Shown here in pieces: positions 53,920-62,107 of a stretch of 64,000 nucleotides of DNA. The notes below the pieces were generated by a model that made no database searches, was not told where the DNA came from, and was given only the letters and a program-made list of their open reading frames with translations. Each line of letters begins with the position of its first letter. Position 1 is the first letter of the stretch. The stretch comes from Kitasatospora sp. NBC_01250 (GTDB lineage: Bacteria; Actinomycetota; Actinomycetes; Streptomycetales; Streptomycetaceae). The DNA lies in contig NZ_CP108476.1 in the NCBI RefSeq assembly GCF_036226465.1, positions 8,122,001 through 8,186,000 of the forward strand, in the 5' to 3' direction. The position numbers were made by a program, and so were the translations under genes.

Positions 53920-54537
53920 TCATGATGCGGGTCTCAGGCTGCGGAGCCAGATGACGGCACCGCACAGGTGCAGGCCGGCTTCGTAGCTGGCCGGGGTCTT
54001 GTCGTAGCGGGTCGCTAGGCCCCGCCAGTTCTTGATCTTGTTGATGGCGCGCTCGACGGTGTTGCGGTCGCGGTAGAGGTCCGCGTCGTGGCTGACGGGC
54101 CGTCCGCCGCTACTGCCCTTCTTCTTGCGGTTGGCGGCCTGGTCGTCCTTCTCCGGGATCACCGCCTTGATGCGGCGTCTGCGCAGGTAGGTGCGGGTAC
54201 CGCGGGCGGAGTACGCCTTGTCGGCGGAGACCGCGTCGGGGCGGGTGCGGGGCCGGCCGACCGGGCCGCGGACCTTGATCTTGTCCATGACGGCGGCGAA
54301 CTGCGGATTGTCCGCGCTCTGGCCCGGCGTGACCACGAAGGACAGCGGACGGCAGCGCCGCTCGGCCGCCAGATGGGTCTTCGTGGTCAGCCCGCCCCGC
54401 GAACGCCCCAGCGCGGCTGCCTTGAGCCGCGCCCGGCGGCGCCGACGCATGCGGCGCTTTCCTTCCCGCGCGGCCTCGTCCGCAGCACTGCCCTGGTCGG
54501 CTACCGGCCCGGTTTGTCCCTTCGCAGGATCCCCTTT
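53920..54537 (-). CDS. IS5-family transposase, orfB part
   Basis: This is the C-terminal part of the DDE transposase, entered by a -1 frameshift at AAAAGGGG (54531-54538). It carries the second Asp in SADKAYSA and the catalytic Glu in RNTVERAINKIK. In the shifted frame it reads KGQTGPVADQ, AADEAAREGKRR and LGRSRGGLTTKTH, the usual family sequence, so the fused protein appears intact. An internal ATG at 54450 is not a likely start. Confidence 0.85.
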   Translation of the reverse strand, partial: KGDPAKGQTGPVADQGSAADEAAREGKRRMRRRRRARLKAAALGRSRGGLTTKTHLAAERRCRPLSFVVTPGQSADNPQFAAVMDKIKVRGPVGRPRTRPDAVSADKAYSARGTRTYLRRRRIKAVIPEKDDQAANRKKKGSSGGRPVSHDADLYRDRNTVERAINKIKNWRGLATRYDKTPASYEAGLHLCGAVIWLRSLRPAS

Positions 54538-54917
54538 TCCTCAGCGACTGCCTTCTCCAACTCCTCCAGCAACTCGGCGTCCACGACCATCCCGGCCGCG
54601 TGGTGGTGCGCTCGGGCGACGGTGGAGTCCACGCTGACCAGCGACAAGTCGACCTGGCCGCGCGCGGCGGCCTCAGCGATCATCCCGTCCATCAGGGCCT
54701 GGAAGACGCCCTTGAGCGCCCAGGAGTGGAACTGGCCGTAGATCGTGGACCAGTTGCCGTACCGCTCGGGGACGTCCCGCCAGGGACTGCCCACCCGGAA
54801 CCGCCACATGATCGCATCGAACTGCCGCCGCAGGTCCGGGATCGGCCCTGTCGCCGCCATCGGCAGAAACGGCTCGACCAGCTCCCACTCACCGTCCGTC
54901 AGATCTCCGCGTGTCAT
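54501..54917 (-). CDS. IS5-family transposase, orfA part
   Basis: The 138-residue N-terminal part has the IS5 entry sequence (LTDGEWELVEPFLP, GSPWRDVPERYGNW) and the first catalytic Asp in VSVDSTVARAH. It ends soon after the slippery AAAAGGGG. With orfB it forms a DDE transposase. Confidence 0.9.
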   Translation of the reverse strand: MTRGDLTDGEWELVEPFLPMAATGPIPDLRRQFDAIMWRFRVGSPWRDVPERYGNWSTIYGQFHSWALKGVFQALMDGMIAEAAARGQVDLSLVSVDSTVARAHHHAAGMVVDAELLEELEKAVAEEKGILRRDKPGR

Positions 54918-55010
54918 GGCCTTCTTCTACCAGCAGCAGCACCGCCGAAGCACCCGGATCCACGAACTCATGATCCGAATTCAGAACAGTCCCTAGTTCG
55001 GCAGCCGCAC

Positions 55011-55904
55011 ATGAGCGTTGACTCCGGCCTCTTCGGCCCCACATCCGTGACCTGGCATCTGCACGCCGACCCGGCGATGTGGATCGGGGGCATCAGCGCC
55101 CTGCACCTCCAGGCGCTGCACCCCCTGGCAGCCATGGGCATCGTGCAGAACTCATCCTTCGAGGAGGACCCCTTCGGCCGACTCGTGAGTACCGGCTCCT
55201 TCATCGTGCAGACCACCTGGGGCACGCGAGCAGAGGCGGAGCAGGCCGGAGCCCGGGTCCGTGCCGTCCACGCGCGGATGCGGATCCACGAACCGGGCAC
55301 CGGCAAGATCCACCGCCTGGACTCCCCGGGCCTCCTGCTCTGGGTGCACTGCGCCCTCACCAGGTCCAACCTGCACGCCGTGCGGCGCGGGGGCCTGAAG
55401 CTCACCCCCTGGCAGGCGGACGACTACGTCCACGAGCAACGGAGGATCGCTGCCCTCGTCGGACTGGACCCGACCGACACCCCCGGAACCGCCGCCGACC
55501 TGGATGACTACCTGACCGGGATGTACGGGGCACTGGCAGCTTCGGAGGAAGCAATGGTGATCCACCGCTTTCTGTCCCGGCCGCCGCTCCACGGACCGCA
55601 CAGAGCACTGCGCCCAGCATGGACCGCCGCCTCCCGGTTGGGATACTCGATCATCCCTCCCGAGGCCCAGGCCCTCTACCAGCGACCCGGAATCCCTGCG
55701 CCGATGGCGACCGCGGCCTTGCGCGCGGCCCGCTCCGCAGCGCTTCTGATCCCGCAGCAGAGGCGTCTCAACTTTCCCGCCCCCCACCTGAGCCGTGCCA
55801 TCGCACGGCTCGGCCGGGCCGGCGTCCCCTCCGGCAGGCAGCTGCGCAGCCTCAGCCGGTCCGCTGCTCCTGCCTCGCCGGCCCTCGGTGCTGATCAGAA
55901 ATGA
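55011..55904 (+). CDS. DUF2236 (MpaB-like) oxygenase-family protein
   Basis: The 297-residue protein has the DUF2236 pattern: GLFGPTSVTWHLHADPAMW at the N terminus, LQALHPLAAMGI, WVHCALTRSN, and a C-terminal helical bundle. A fungal-type relative (MpaB) is an oxygenase; bacterial members of this helical family are mostly uncharacterised and often carry haem. The ATG at 55011 is only 18 bp behind the IS end, so the original promoter may have been displaced by the insertion, with possible read-through from IS sequence. Confidence 0.82.
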   Translation: MSVDSGLFGPTSVTWHLHADPAMWIGGISALHLQALHPLAAMGIVQNSSFEEDPFGRLVSTGSFIVQTTWGTRAEAEQAGARVRAVHARMRIHEPGTGKIHRLDSPGLLLWVHCALTRSNLHAVRRGGLKLTPWQADDYVHEQRRIAALVGLDPTDTPGTAADLDDYLTGMYGALAASEEAMVIHRFLSRPPLHGPHRALRPAWTAASRLGYSIIPPEAQALYQRPGIPAPMATAALRAARSAALLIPQQRRLNFPAPHLSRAIARLGRAGVPSGRQLRSLSRSAAPASPALGADQK

Positions 55905-55993
55905 CTATCCCGCAGGTGTCGGTGATCGAGGAGGCGATCGCGTCGGGCCGGCCGGTGACCAACGGCGGTTGGGCGTCGGCGAAGCCGGGATCC

Positions 55994-56305
55994 TCACGGT
56001 TCGGGAGGTGCGGCGCTGTCCGTCGCGGGCAGCGGCGCACGGCGCAGCCGCGCCGGATCGGCCCGGGTCAGGGCCGCCGGCATCTCGAGCTGTCGGCCGC
56101 TCTCGTACGCCTGGGCGAAGTGCTCGGCGCCGAGCGCGGCCCGGCCGTGGCTGCTCAGCGTGCGGACCTGCGGATCGGTACGGTCGTGGGCGCCCCGCAG
56201 ACGGGCTGCCGCGCCGAGCAGGACGGCCACGTCACGGTAGCGCCCGTGCAGTGCGGCGAGGCCGGCCACGGTCACGGTCACCGTCGCCAGGAGCGGCATG
56301 TCCAC
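55994..56305 (-). pseudogene. C-terminal fragment of a SARP/AfsR-type regulator
   Basis: A 103-residue open frame reads ATVTVTVAGLAALHGRYRDV, AAARLRGAHDRTDPQV, FAQAYESGRQLEMPAALTRA. This matches the TPR-like C-terminal region of SARP/BTAD-type regulators. No DNA-binding domain remains. It abuts a truncated oxygenase gene in opposite orientation. Confidence 0.6.
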
Positions 56306-56306
56306 C

Positions 56307-57078
56307 GACTCGCGACCATCTCCAGGCGGTGCTGCGCCGGGTGTCCGGCACCGACGTGACGCTGGGCGACGTCCGTCTCGCTTCGAGCTTCACCGATCGG
56401 GCGATGCAGACGACGACCTACCGGCGGGGACGGGTCCTGCTCGCGGGCGACGCCGCGCACATCCACTCCCCGCTCGGTGGACAGGGGCTCAACACCGGCA
56501 TCGGCGACGCCATGAACCTGGGCTGGAAGCTCGCGGCGACCGTGCACGGCCACGCGCCGGACGGGCTGCTCGACAGCTACACCGGCGAGCGTCACCCGAT
56601 CGGCGCCCGGGTGCTGGACTGGTCGCGCGCCCAGGTGGCGGTCATGAGGCCGGACCCGCATGCCCAGGCCGTCCAAGGACTGATCCGCGACCTGCTCGGG
56701 ACCCGTGACGGAACGACCTACGTGTTCGGGAAGCTCTCGGGATCGTCGATCCGCTACGACCTCGGCACCGGGCACCCGCTGGTCGGCCGCAACGCCCCCG
56801 ACCTTCGTCTCGAGGACGGCACTCGCCTCGGTCACCTGCTGCGGGACGGACGAGGCCTCGCGCTCGACTTCAGCGCCGACCGACGCCTGCACGGTTCGGC
56901 GACGGGCTGGGAGAGCCGGATCCGGTACGCGGCCGGGCCGGCGGGAAACGACCTCGGGCTGGATGCCGTGCTGGTCCGACCCGACGGTGTGGTCGCCTGG
57001 GCAGCAGGTGATCGTGACTCTGGTCGGGAAGCGTTCGAGCGGGCCGCCGGCCGGTGGTTCGGCACTCCGACGAGGTGA
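56307..57078 (+). pseudogene. Truncated FAD-dependent monooxygenase (C-terminal half)
   Basis: The frame has the second FAD motif (LLAGDAAHIHSPLGGQGLNTG) and the typical C-terminal region (YDLGTGHPLVGRNAPDL, VLVRPDGVVAW) of antibiotic/aromatic hydroxylases. The N-terminal FAD Rossmann domain is missing: the frame upstream of about 56307 is antisense to the SARP remnant. The protein should be inactive. The junction marks a deletion or recombination. Confidence 0.7.
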
Positions 57079-57171
57079 GTCCGAAGAACTCGTCACACGG
57101 TCACTGGTCTTGGGCGTCGATCCTCGCCGGCAGATGAGGCCGCGATCGAGACCGTGGCCCGCCACGGTCGA

Positions 57172-57232
57172 GCGGTTACCCGCAAGGGCAGCTACTTCCC
57201 ATAAGGAAGTAGCTGCCCTTGCGGGTAACCGC
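57172..57232. promoter_or_regulatory. Perfect 28-bp inverted repeat with central HxlR-type operator
   Basis: Arms 57172-57199 and 57205-57232 are perfect reverse complements of 28 bp with a 5-nt loop (CATAA). The tip ACTTCCCATAAGGAAGT matches, at 14 of 17 positions, the operator in front of the hxlR-type gene (62108-62124). It lies about 110 bp upstream of the quinone reductase operon. It may be an operator, a terminator/attenuator of upstream transcription, or both. Confidence 0.75.
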
Positions 57233-57339
57233 GTCCTCGGGTCTACGGTCGCAACCGCGACGGGACGAGCCCCGCGGATCAGGTCCCCCGGCCTCGCGTC
57301 GCCCATTCCATCCGATCAGTTCACACAGGGAGATGACGC

Positions 57340-58305
57340 ATGTCCACATCCTCGATGCGCGCGGTGGTGCAGCACGGCTTCGGTGGTCCCGAGGTGCTCC
57401 GGGTGGCGGAGGTGGCCCGTCCGGTGCCGTTGCCGACCGAGGTCCTGGTGCGGGTGCACGCCGCCGGGATCAATCCGGTCGATTGGAAGACCCGCGATGG
57501 CTCGGGCATGGCCGGTGTGCTCGGCGAGCCGCCGTTCACCCTGGGCTGGGACGTCTCCGGCGTCGTGGCGGAGGTCGGCTTCGGCGTGACCACCCTCAAG
57601 GTCGGTGACGAGGTCTACGGCATGCCGTGGTTCCCCCGCGCGGCCGGCGGCTATGCCGAGTACGTGACCGCGCCGGCCCGGCAGTTCGCCCGCAAGCCCG
57701 CGACCGTCAGCCACGAGCAGGCCGCCGCCGTACCGCTGGCCGCCCTCACCGCCTGGCAGGCCCTGGTCGACGCCGCCGACGTCCGCCCCGGCCAGCGCGT
57801 GCTGATCCACGCCGCCGCCGGTGGTGTCGGACACCTGGCCGTCCAGTTCGCCAAGCACCTGGGCGCCTACGTCATCGGCACCGCCAGCAGCGCCCGCCAC
57901 GAGTGGCTCACCGCACTGGGCGCCGACGAGGTCGTCGACTACACCGCCGTCCGCTTCGAGGACGCCGTCCAGGACGTCGACGTGGTCATCGACCTCGTCG
58001 GCGACGCGCACGACAACACCAGCACCCGCTCGCTCGACCTGCTGCGCCCCGGCGGCCTGCTCGTCGCCATCCCCGGCGCCGGCCCCGAGCTGGCCGAGGC
58101 GGCCCTGGCCAAGGGGGTGCGCTCGACCACGTTCCTGGTCGAGCCGGAGGGCCCGGCACTGACCCGGATCGCGGAACTCATCGACGCGGGCCGGGTGCGT
58201 GTGGAGGTCGAGGAGGTCTTCCCGCTGGAGCAGGCCGCCGCGGCCCACACCCGGGGCGAGACCGGCCGCACCCGCGGAAAGCTCGTCCTGCGCGTCATCG
58301 CCTGA
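57340..58305 (+). CDS. NADP-dependent quinone oxidoreductase (MDR family)
   Basis: The 321-residue zinc-free MDR protein has the quinone reductase pattern (VHAAGINPVDWKTRDG, GWDVSGVV, and cofactor motif AAAGGVGHLAVQFAK). It reduces quinones or enones with NADPH. ATG 57340 is preceded by AGGGAGATG. It is the first gene of an operon with a NIPSNAP protein and an HbpS-like protein, and its promoter contains the HxlR-type operator. Confidence 0.92.
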   Translation: MSTSSMRAVVQHGFGGPEVLRVAEVARPVPLPTEVLVRVHAAGINPVDWKTRDGSGMAGVLGEPPFTLGWDVSGVVAEVGFGVTTLKVGDEVYGMPWFPRAAGGYAEYVTAPARQFARKPATVSHEQAAAVPLAALTAWQALVDAADVRPGQRVLIHAAAGGVGHLAVQFAKHLGAYVIGTASSARHEWLTALGADEVVDYTAVRFEDAVQDVDVVIDLVGDAHDNTSTRSLDLLRPGGLLVAIPGAGPELAEAALAKGVRSTTFLVEPEGPALTRIAELIDAGRVRVEVEEVFPLEQAAAAHTRGETGRTRGKLVLRVIA

Positions 58306-58355
58306 CCGCCGATCACCTGACCTACCGAACTGCCGCTCAAGAAAGGGTTCCTGCC

Positions 58356-58676
58356 GTGTTCTACGAGATGCGCCGCTACCAGGCCCGGCCCGGACGTCGC
58401 GAGGAGTGGGTCCGCTACATGGAGGACGTCGTCATCCCGTTCCAGGCCGCGGGCGGAATGGACATCACCGCCTCCTTCATCGACGAGGAGGACCCGGACG
58501 GCTACATCTGGATCCGCCGCTTCGAGGACGAGGCCCAGCGCGAGGAGCTGTACGCGGCCGTCTACGAGAGTGACCGCTGGCGCGACGAGATCCGCCCGGC
58601 CGTCATGGAGTTGCTGATCCCCGAAGCGACGGTGGTCACCCGCGCTGTCCCGACCCCTGTCTCGGCCCTGCGCTGA
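58356..58676 (+). CDS. NIPSNAP-family protein
   Basis: The 106-residue dimeric alpha-beta barrel-type protein has the NIPSNAP pattern (EMRRYQARPGRREEWVRYM, YIWIRRFEDEAQREELYAAV). Its function is not established; relatives occur with oxidoreductases and monooxygenase-like folds. GTG 58356 is preceded by AAAGGG. It lies 50 bp behind the quinone reductase and 60 bp ahead of the HbpS-like gene. Confidence 0.85.
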   Translation: MFYEMRRYQARPGRREEWVRYMEDVVIPFQAAGGMDITASFIDEEDPDGYIWIRRFEDEAQREELYAAVYESDRWRDEIRPAVMELLIPEATVVTRAVPTPVSALR

Positions 58677-58736
58677 CGATGCTTCCCCCCTGGCCGACCA
58701 TCACGCCCGCCCCAGTCCGGTAAAGAGAAGGCAGTC

Positions 58737-59180
58737 ATGACCAACGCAACCCTCACCAGGTCCACCTCCGCCGCCTCCATCACCCTCGCGGCCGCCAACG
58801 CCCTCATCGAGGCCGTGCACACCGCCGCCCAGGAGATCGGATTCGAGGCCTCCGTCGCCGTCACCGACGCCGGCGGCCACCTCCGGGCCTTCCAGCGACC
58901 CGATGCCACGCCGTTCCTCGCCAGCGAGGTCGCGGTCGACAAGGCCTGGACGTCGGCGTCCTTCGGCTACGCCACCCACACGTGGAACGCCTACGTGGGC
59001 GACCCCAAGATCGCGCCGCTCGCCGGCCATCCCCGCCTGATGGCCGTCGGCGGCGGCTACCCGATCCTCGAGGACGGCAAGCTCATCGGCGGCCTCGGCA
59101 TCTCCGGCGGCAGCGCCGAGCAGGACCAGCAGGCCGCCGAAGCCGCCCTCGAGGCACTCGGCTTCCAACTCCCCGCCTAG
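58737..59180 (+). CDS. HbpS/GlcG-family protein
   Basis: The 147-residue protein has the GlcG/HbpS fold (ASVAVTDAGGHLRAFQR, GFGYATHTWNAY-like, GGGYPILEDGKLIGGLGISGG). In Streptomyces, HbpS binds haem outside the cell and modulates a redox sensor kinase; here no signal peptide or sensor kinase is present, so it is more likely a cytoplasmic enzyme-like member. It ends in TAG within CCTAGG, the target site of the IS481 element. Confidence 0.88.
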   Translation: MTNATLTRSTSAASITLAAANALIEAVHTAAQEIGFEASVAVTDAGGHLRAFQRPDATPFLASEVAVDKAWTSASFGYATHTWNAYVGDPKIAPLAGHPRLMAVGGGYPILEDGKLIGGLGISGGSAEQDQQAAEAALEALGFQLPA

Positions 59181-59472
59181 GTGTTCTGACCCGTGAGGTT
59201 GGGGACGCGGCTGGCGGGTGGCTTGCCTGCGAGTGCGGTGTGTCCGCGGTGGTGATTGTAGGTGTGGAGCCAGGCGGGGTAGGCGTCGCGTCGTTCCTGC
59301 TCGGTGCGGTAGGGCCTTGCGTAGGCCCACTCGTCGAGCAGGGTGCGGTTGAAGCGTTCGACCTTGCCGTTGGTCTGCGGGCGGTAGGGCCGGGTGCGCT
59401 TGTGGGTGATCCCGGCCGCCGCGAGGACGTCGCGCCAGGGGTGGGTGAATCGCTGCGGGTTCTTCAGAGGCT

Positions 59473-60408
59473 CTAGATTGTGGCTGTGACCTGCAGGTTT
59501 GGCTGTTGGCTGTAGTACTTGGCTTCGTATTCGGCGGGTGGGGTGTGGCCGAGTTCACTATGGAGCCGGGTGGAGTTGAACCAGTCGACATACTCTGCGG
59601 TGGCGATCTCAACGTCGGCAAGGGTGCGCCAGGGTCCCTGACGCTTGATGAGCTCGGTTTTGTACAGCCCGATGGTCGATTCCATCAGGGCGTTGTCCAG
59701 GGCGTCTCCGACCGATCCGATGGACGCGGCGATCTTCTCCTTGGCCAGGTGGGTTGCCAGGCGGAACGACGTGTACTGCGAGCCGGCATCGGAGTGGTGT
59801 ATCAACTCCCTTGGCATTACCGGGAATCCGGAGCGGTCCCGCTGCCACAGGCCCATCTCGAGGGCTGAGAGGATCAGTGGGGTCTGCTTGTTAGTGGCCG
59901 CCGACCAGCCGACGATCCGCCGTGAGAAGGTGTCGACGACGAAGGCGACGTAGACGGTGCCGGCCCACGCCGCCACGTGCGTGAAGTCCGCCACCCAGAC
60001 GCGGTTCGGTGCGCTCGCGACGAAGTTGCGCTGGAGCAGGTCGGGCGCCCGGTCGACGCTCTTGTCCGAGACGGTGGTGACGATCTTCTTGCCGCGCACC
60101 GCTCCTGACAGCCCTTCTGCCTTCATCAGGCGGGAGACCGTGCACTGGGCGACCGTGTGGCCGCGCCGGTTGAGTTCGGCCCAGACCTTGCGGTAGCCGT
60201 AGACGCCGTAGTTGCTCTCGTGGATCTCCTTGATGATCGGGACGATTTCGGCGTCGCGGCGGGCGCGGGCGGAGGTGGTGCCGCTCTTGTGGGCGTAGTA
60301 GGTGCTGGGGTGGATGCCGCAGTCGTTCGCGGTGAGCGTCCTGCAGATCGGCTCGACTCCGCCGAAGCGGTCCCGGTGCTCGTCGATGAACGCTACGAGC
60401 GTGTGTGT
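59473..60408 (-). CDS. IS3-family transposase, orfB part
   Basis: The integrase-core part has the catalytic triad in VWVADFTHV, IHHSDAGSQY and LMESTIGLYK, after the typical start region VAFIDEHRDRFGGVEPICR. It has no start codon of its own; the frame is entered by a -1 shift from orfA near 60405-60425 (orfA reads ELDRPHTRS before its stop). The frame stays open up to 60624, but that part is antisense-like and overlaps orfA. Confidence 0.85.
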   Translation of the reverse strand, partial: THTLVAFIDEHRDRFGGVEPICRTLTANDCGIHPSTYYAHKSGTTSARARRDAEIVPIIKEIHESNYGVYGYRKVWAELNRRGHTVAQCTVSRLMKAEGLSGAVRGKKIVTTVSDKSVDRAPDLLQRNFVASAPNRVWVADFTHVAAWAGTVYVAFVVDTFSRRIVGWSAATNKQTPLILSALEMGLWQRDRSGFPVMPRELIHHSDAGSQYTSFRLATHLAKEKIAASIGSVGDALDNALMESTIGLYKTELIKRQGPWRTLADVEIATAEYVDWFNSTRLHSELGHTPPAEYEAKYYSQQPNLQVTATI

Positions 60409-60710
60409 GGCCGGTCGAGCTCGGCCGCGAAGAAAGACGCCGCGGCCTTGAGGATCTCGTTGGCGCGCTTCAGCTCGGCGTTCTCCCGCTTGAGCGCCTT
60501 CATCGCCGCGGATTCCTCCGTCGTCGTGCCCGGCCGGGCGCCGGCGTCGGTCTGGGCCTGGCGGACCCACTTGCGCAGGCTTTCCGGGCCCACGTCGAGC
60601 TTGGCGCCGATCGACCGGATGCACTGGTACTCGGTCTCGTACTGATCGCGGGTCTCCAGCACCAGGCGTACCGCCCGCTCCCGGACCTCACTGGGGTATG
60701 GCTTCCTCAT
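60393..60710 (-). CDS. IS3-family transposase, orfA part
   Basis: The 105-residue protein has the helix-turn-helix start MRKPYPSEVRERAVRLVLE and a leucine-zipper-like coiled coil (ALKRENAELKRANEILKAA), then FFAAELDRP. ATG 60710 is chosen to match the family start; an upstream ATG at 60749 is possible. It binds IS ends and is fused to orfB by frameshifting. Confidence 0.88.
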   Translation of the reverse strand: MRKPYPSEVRERAVRLVLETRDQYETEYQCIRSIGAKLDVGPESLRKWVRQAQTDAGARPGTTTEESAAMKALKRENAELKRANEILKAAASFFAAELDRPHTRS

Positions 60711-61572
60711 AACGGAATCGATCCTTCCAAGAGAAGGAGTCTCGGTCAAACCCGCAGCGATTCAGGGACTTGTAGCAGGAGCCGTTGTCGGTCAGCACGC
60801 GCTTCACGGTGATCCCGGCCCGGGCGAAGAACTCGTTCGCCCGGGTCCAGAACGCTGCGGCGGTGTCCTTGCGTTCGTCGGGCAGGATCTCGCTGTAGGC
60901 CAGGCGGGAGTGGTCGTCGACGGCGTTGTGGAGGTAGCTGTATCCGGCTGCGGAGCGGTTCTTGCGGCCGGCCTGGCGGCCCAGGGTTTTGTGGCCGCCG
61001 CCGTCGGGGATGTTGCCGAGCTTCTTGATGTCGACGTGGACCAACTCGCCCGGCGCGCTGTGTTCGTAGCGTCGGATCGGCCGACTTGTGGCGCGGTCGA
61101 GGTGGGCCAGGCGGGCGAGGCGGTAGCGGGTCAGGACCCGGTGCACGGTGGCCGGGTTGAGTCGCAGGAGGTAGGCGATGCGGGCCGGGCCCCAGCGCCG
61201 CAGGACGCGGACCTTGATGATCCGCCGCTCGGTGCGGGTCGGGGTCCGGCGGGGGCTGTGGTGGGGCCGGCTGGAGAGGTCGACCATCCCGGCCTCGCCG
61301 AGCGCACGGTAGCGGTCGGCCCAGCGCTTGGCCGTGGTCGGCGAGACCTGGAAGCGCTCGACGGCCCGACGCAGGGGCCAGCCGTCCTCGACCACGCAGC
61401 GGGCCAGGCGCAGGCGTCCGGTCTCGGTCAGGGGTGCGTTACGGTGTGGCATGAGGGCCTTTCTGAAGTCGGTGCAGATGTCGCAATCCACACCGAGCCA
61501 GAAGGCCCTCACTCATTTCAAGATCACCCAGCCGTGAGCTCTGTCACCAACCTCCGTGGTCAGTACACCTAG

Positions 61573-61625
61573 GCCGTGTCTCACAATTCGCGTCGCGCGC
61601 CTGGCGGGAATTGTTGAGACACGGC
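61573..61625. mobile_element. MITE-like 53-bp inverted-repeat element with CTAG flanks
   Basis: The segment starts GCCGTGTCTCACAATTC and ends in the near reverse complement GAATTGTTGAGACACGGC, with one 2-nt difference in the arms. CTAG lies on both sides (61569-61572 and 61626-61629). It encodes nothing and looks like a non-autonomous insertion, perhaps of an IS5-type element. Confidence 0.7.
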
Positions 61626-61648
61626 CTAGGGGTCGGCCCGGCGGCGGT

Positions 61649-62086
61649 CTACCTCGACAACGTCCTCGGCGCCGGTCCGACCGGTGGCTCACTCGCCATC
61701 GACGGTTCCGTCCCCTGGCTGCTCGGCACGCTCGTGACGTCGTCGATGTTCTCCTCGACCCAGGTCCGCAGCAGCCGCAGCGGCACGGCCGCGCTGAGGC
61801 CGAGGCCGGTCAGGGCGTACTCCACGTGCAGCGGCACCGCGGGGTAGACCGTGCGGTCGACGAGCCCCACGTCCTCCAAGCGCCGGAGGGTCTGGGTGAG
61901 GACCTTGGGGCTGACGCCCTGCAGGAGTCGCTGCAGGGCACCGAAGCGCAGCGGGCCCTCTTCCAGGGCCCCGATGGCCAGGGCCGACCACTTGTTCGCC
62001 AGCAGGTCCAGCATCGCGCGGCAAGGACACTGGGCCGCGTAGACGTCGTGGTGCGCGTGCTGCCCGGTCAGGCAGTTGGTGGCCAT
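61649..62086 (-). CDS. HxlR-family regulator
   Basis: The 145-residue protein has the HxlR winged helix (CPCRAMLDLLANKWSALAIG, LRFGALQRLLQGVSPKVLTQTLRRLED). The Cys-x-Cys near residue 20 is at the position where many HxlR/YodB regulators sense quinones or disulfide stress. ATG 62086 has GGAG 8 nt upstream. Its own promoter contains a perfect operator, and the quinone reductase operon carries the same motif. Confidence 0.92.
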   Translation of the reverse strand: MATNCLTGQHAHHDVYAAQCPCRAMLDLLANKWSALAIGALEEGPLRFGALQRLLQGVSPKVLTQTLRRLEDVGLVDRTVYPAVPLHVEYALTGLGLSAAVPLRLLRTWVEENIDDVTSVPSSQGTEPSMASEPPVGPAPRTLSR

Positions 62087-62107
62087 GGAAAAGCTCCTCA
62101 CCAGGGT

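Larger units (their letters stand above)
53901..54992 (-). mobile_element. IS5-family insertion sequence
   Basis: The 1092-bp element has terminal inverted repeats (left GGAGTGTTCTGAGTTCGGAT, right GGACTGTTCTGAATTCGGAT in reverse complement) and a 4-bp target duplication CTAG (53897-53900 and 54993-54996). Two transposase frames are joined by a -1 frameshift. The CTAG target and two-frame organisation fit the IS427 subgroup. The duplicated target contains the TAG stop codon of the preceding glycanase gene. Confidence 0.9.
59447..60764 (-). mobile_element. IS3-family insertion sequence nested in IS481
   Basis: The 1318-bp element starts TG and ends CA, with 16-bp perfect terminal repeats TGAATCGCTGCGGGTT and weaker extension. 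The target duplication is GGG (59444-59446 and 60765-60767). It carries orfA and orfB on the minus strand, with an intact DDE motif. Confidence 0.92.
59177..61452 (-). pseudogene. IS481-family transposase, disrupted by IS3
   Basis: The N-terminal part (61452 to 60768) has the IS481 HTH segments (LRLARCVVEDGWPLRRAVER, ATVHRVLTRYRLARL) and the Asp motifs VHVDIKKLG and VLTDNGSCY. The C-terminal part (59446 to 59177) continues with PWRDVLAAAGITHKRTRPY and the Glu motif KVERFN. Removing the IS3 and one GGG repeat restores DNGSCYKSHPWRDVL. The stop codon (59177-59179) lies in the target duplication. Confidence 0.88.
59182..61567 (-). mobile_element. IS481-family insertion sequence, interrupted by an IS3 element
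   Basis: Terminal repeats are TGTTCTGACCCGTGAGGTTG on the left and TGTACTGACCACGGAGGTTG (reverse complement) on the right. The target duplication is CCTAGG (59176-59181 and 61568-61573). Without the inserted IS3 it would be about 1065 bp, normal for IS481. The single transposase gene is split by the IS3 at 59447-60764, so the element is immobile on its own. Confidence 0.9.

Noticed and set aside
57172..57232. CRISPR repeat or integron attC site
   Set aside because: Only one copy, no spacers or cas genes, no integrase or core-site pattern; operator/hairpin reading is better.
59181..59446. Independent small gene behind hbpS
   Set aside because: The minus frame is the C terminus of the interrupted IS481 transposase; the plus frame has no motif.
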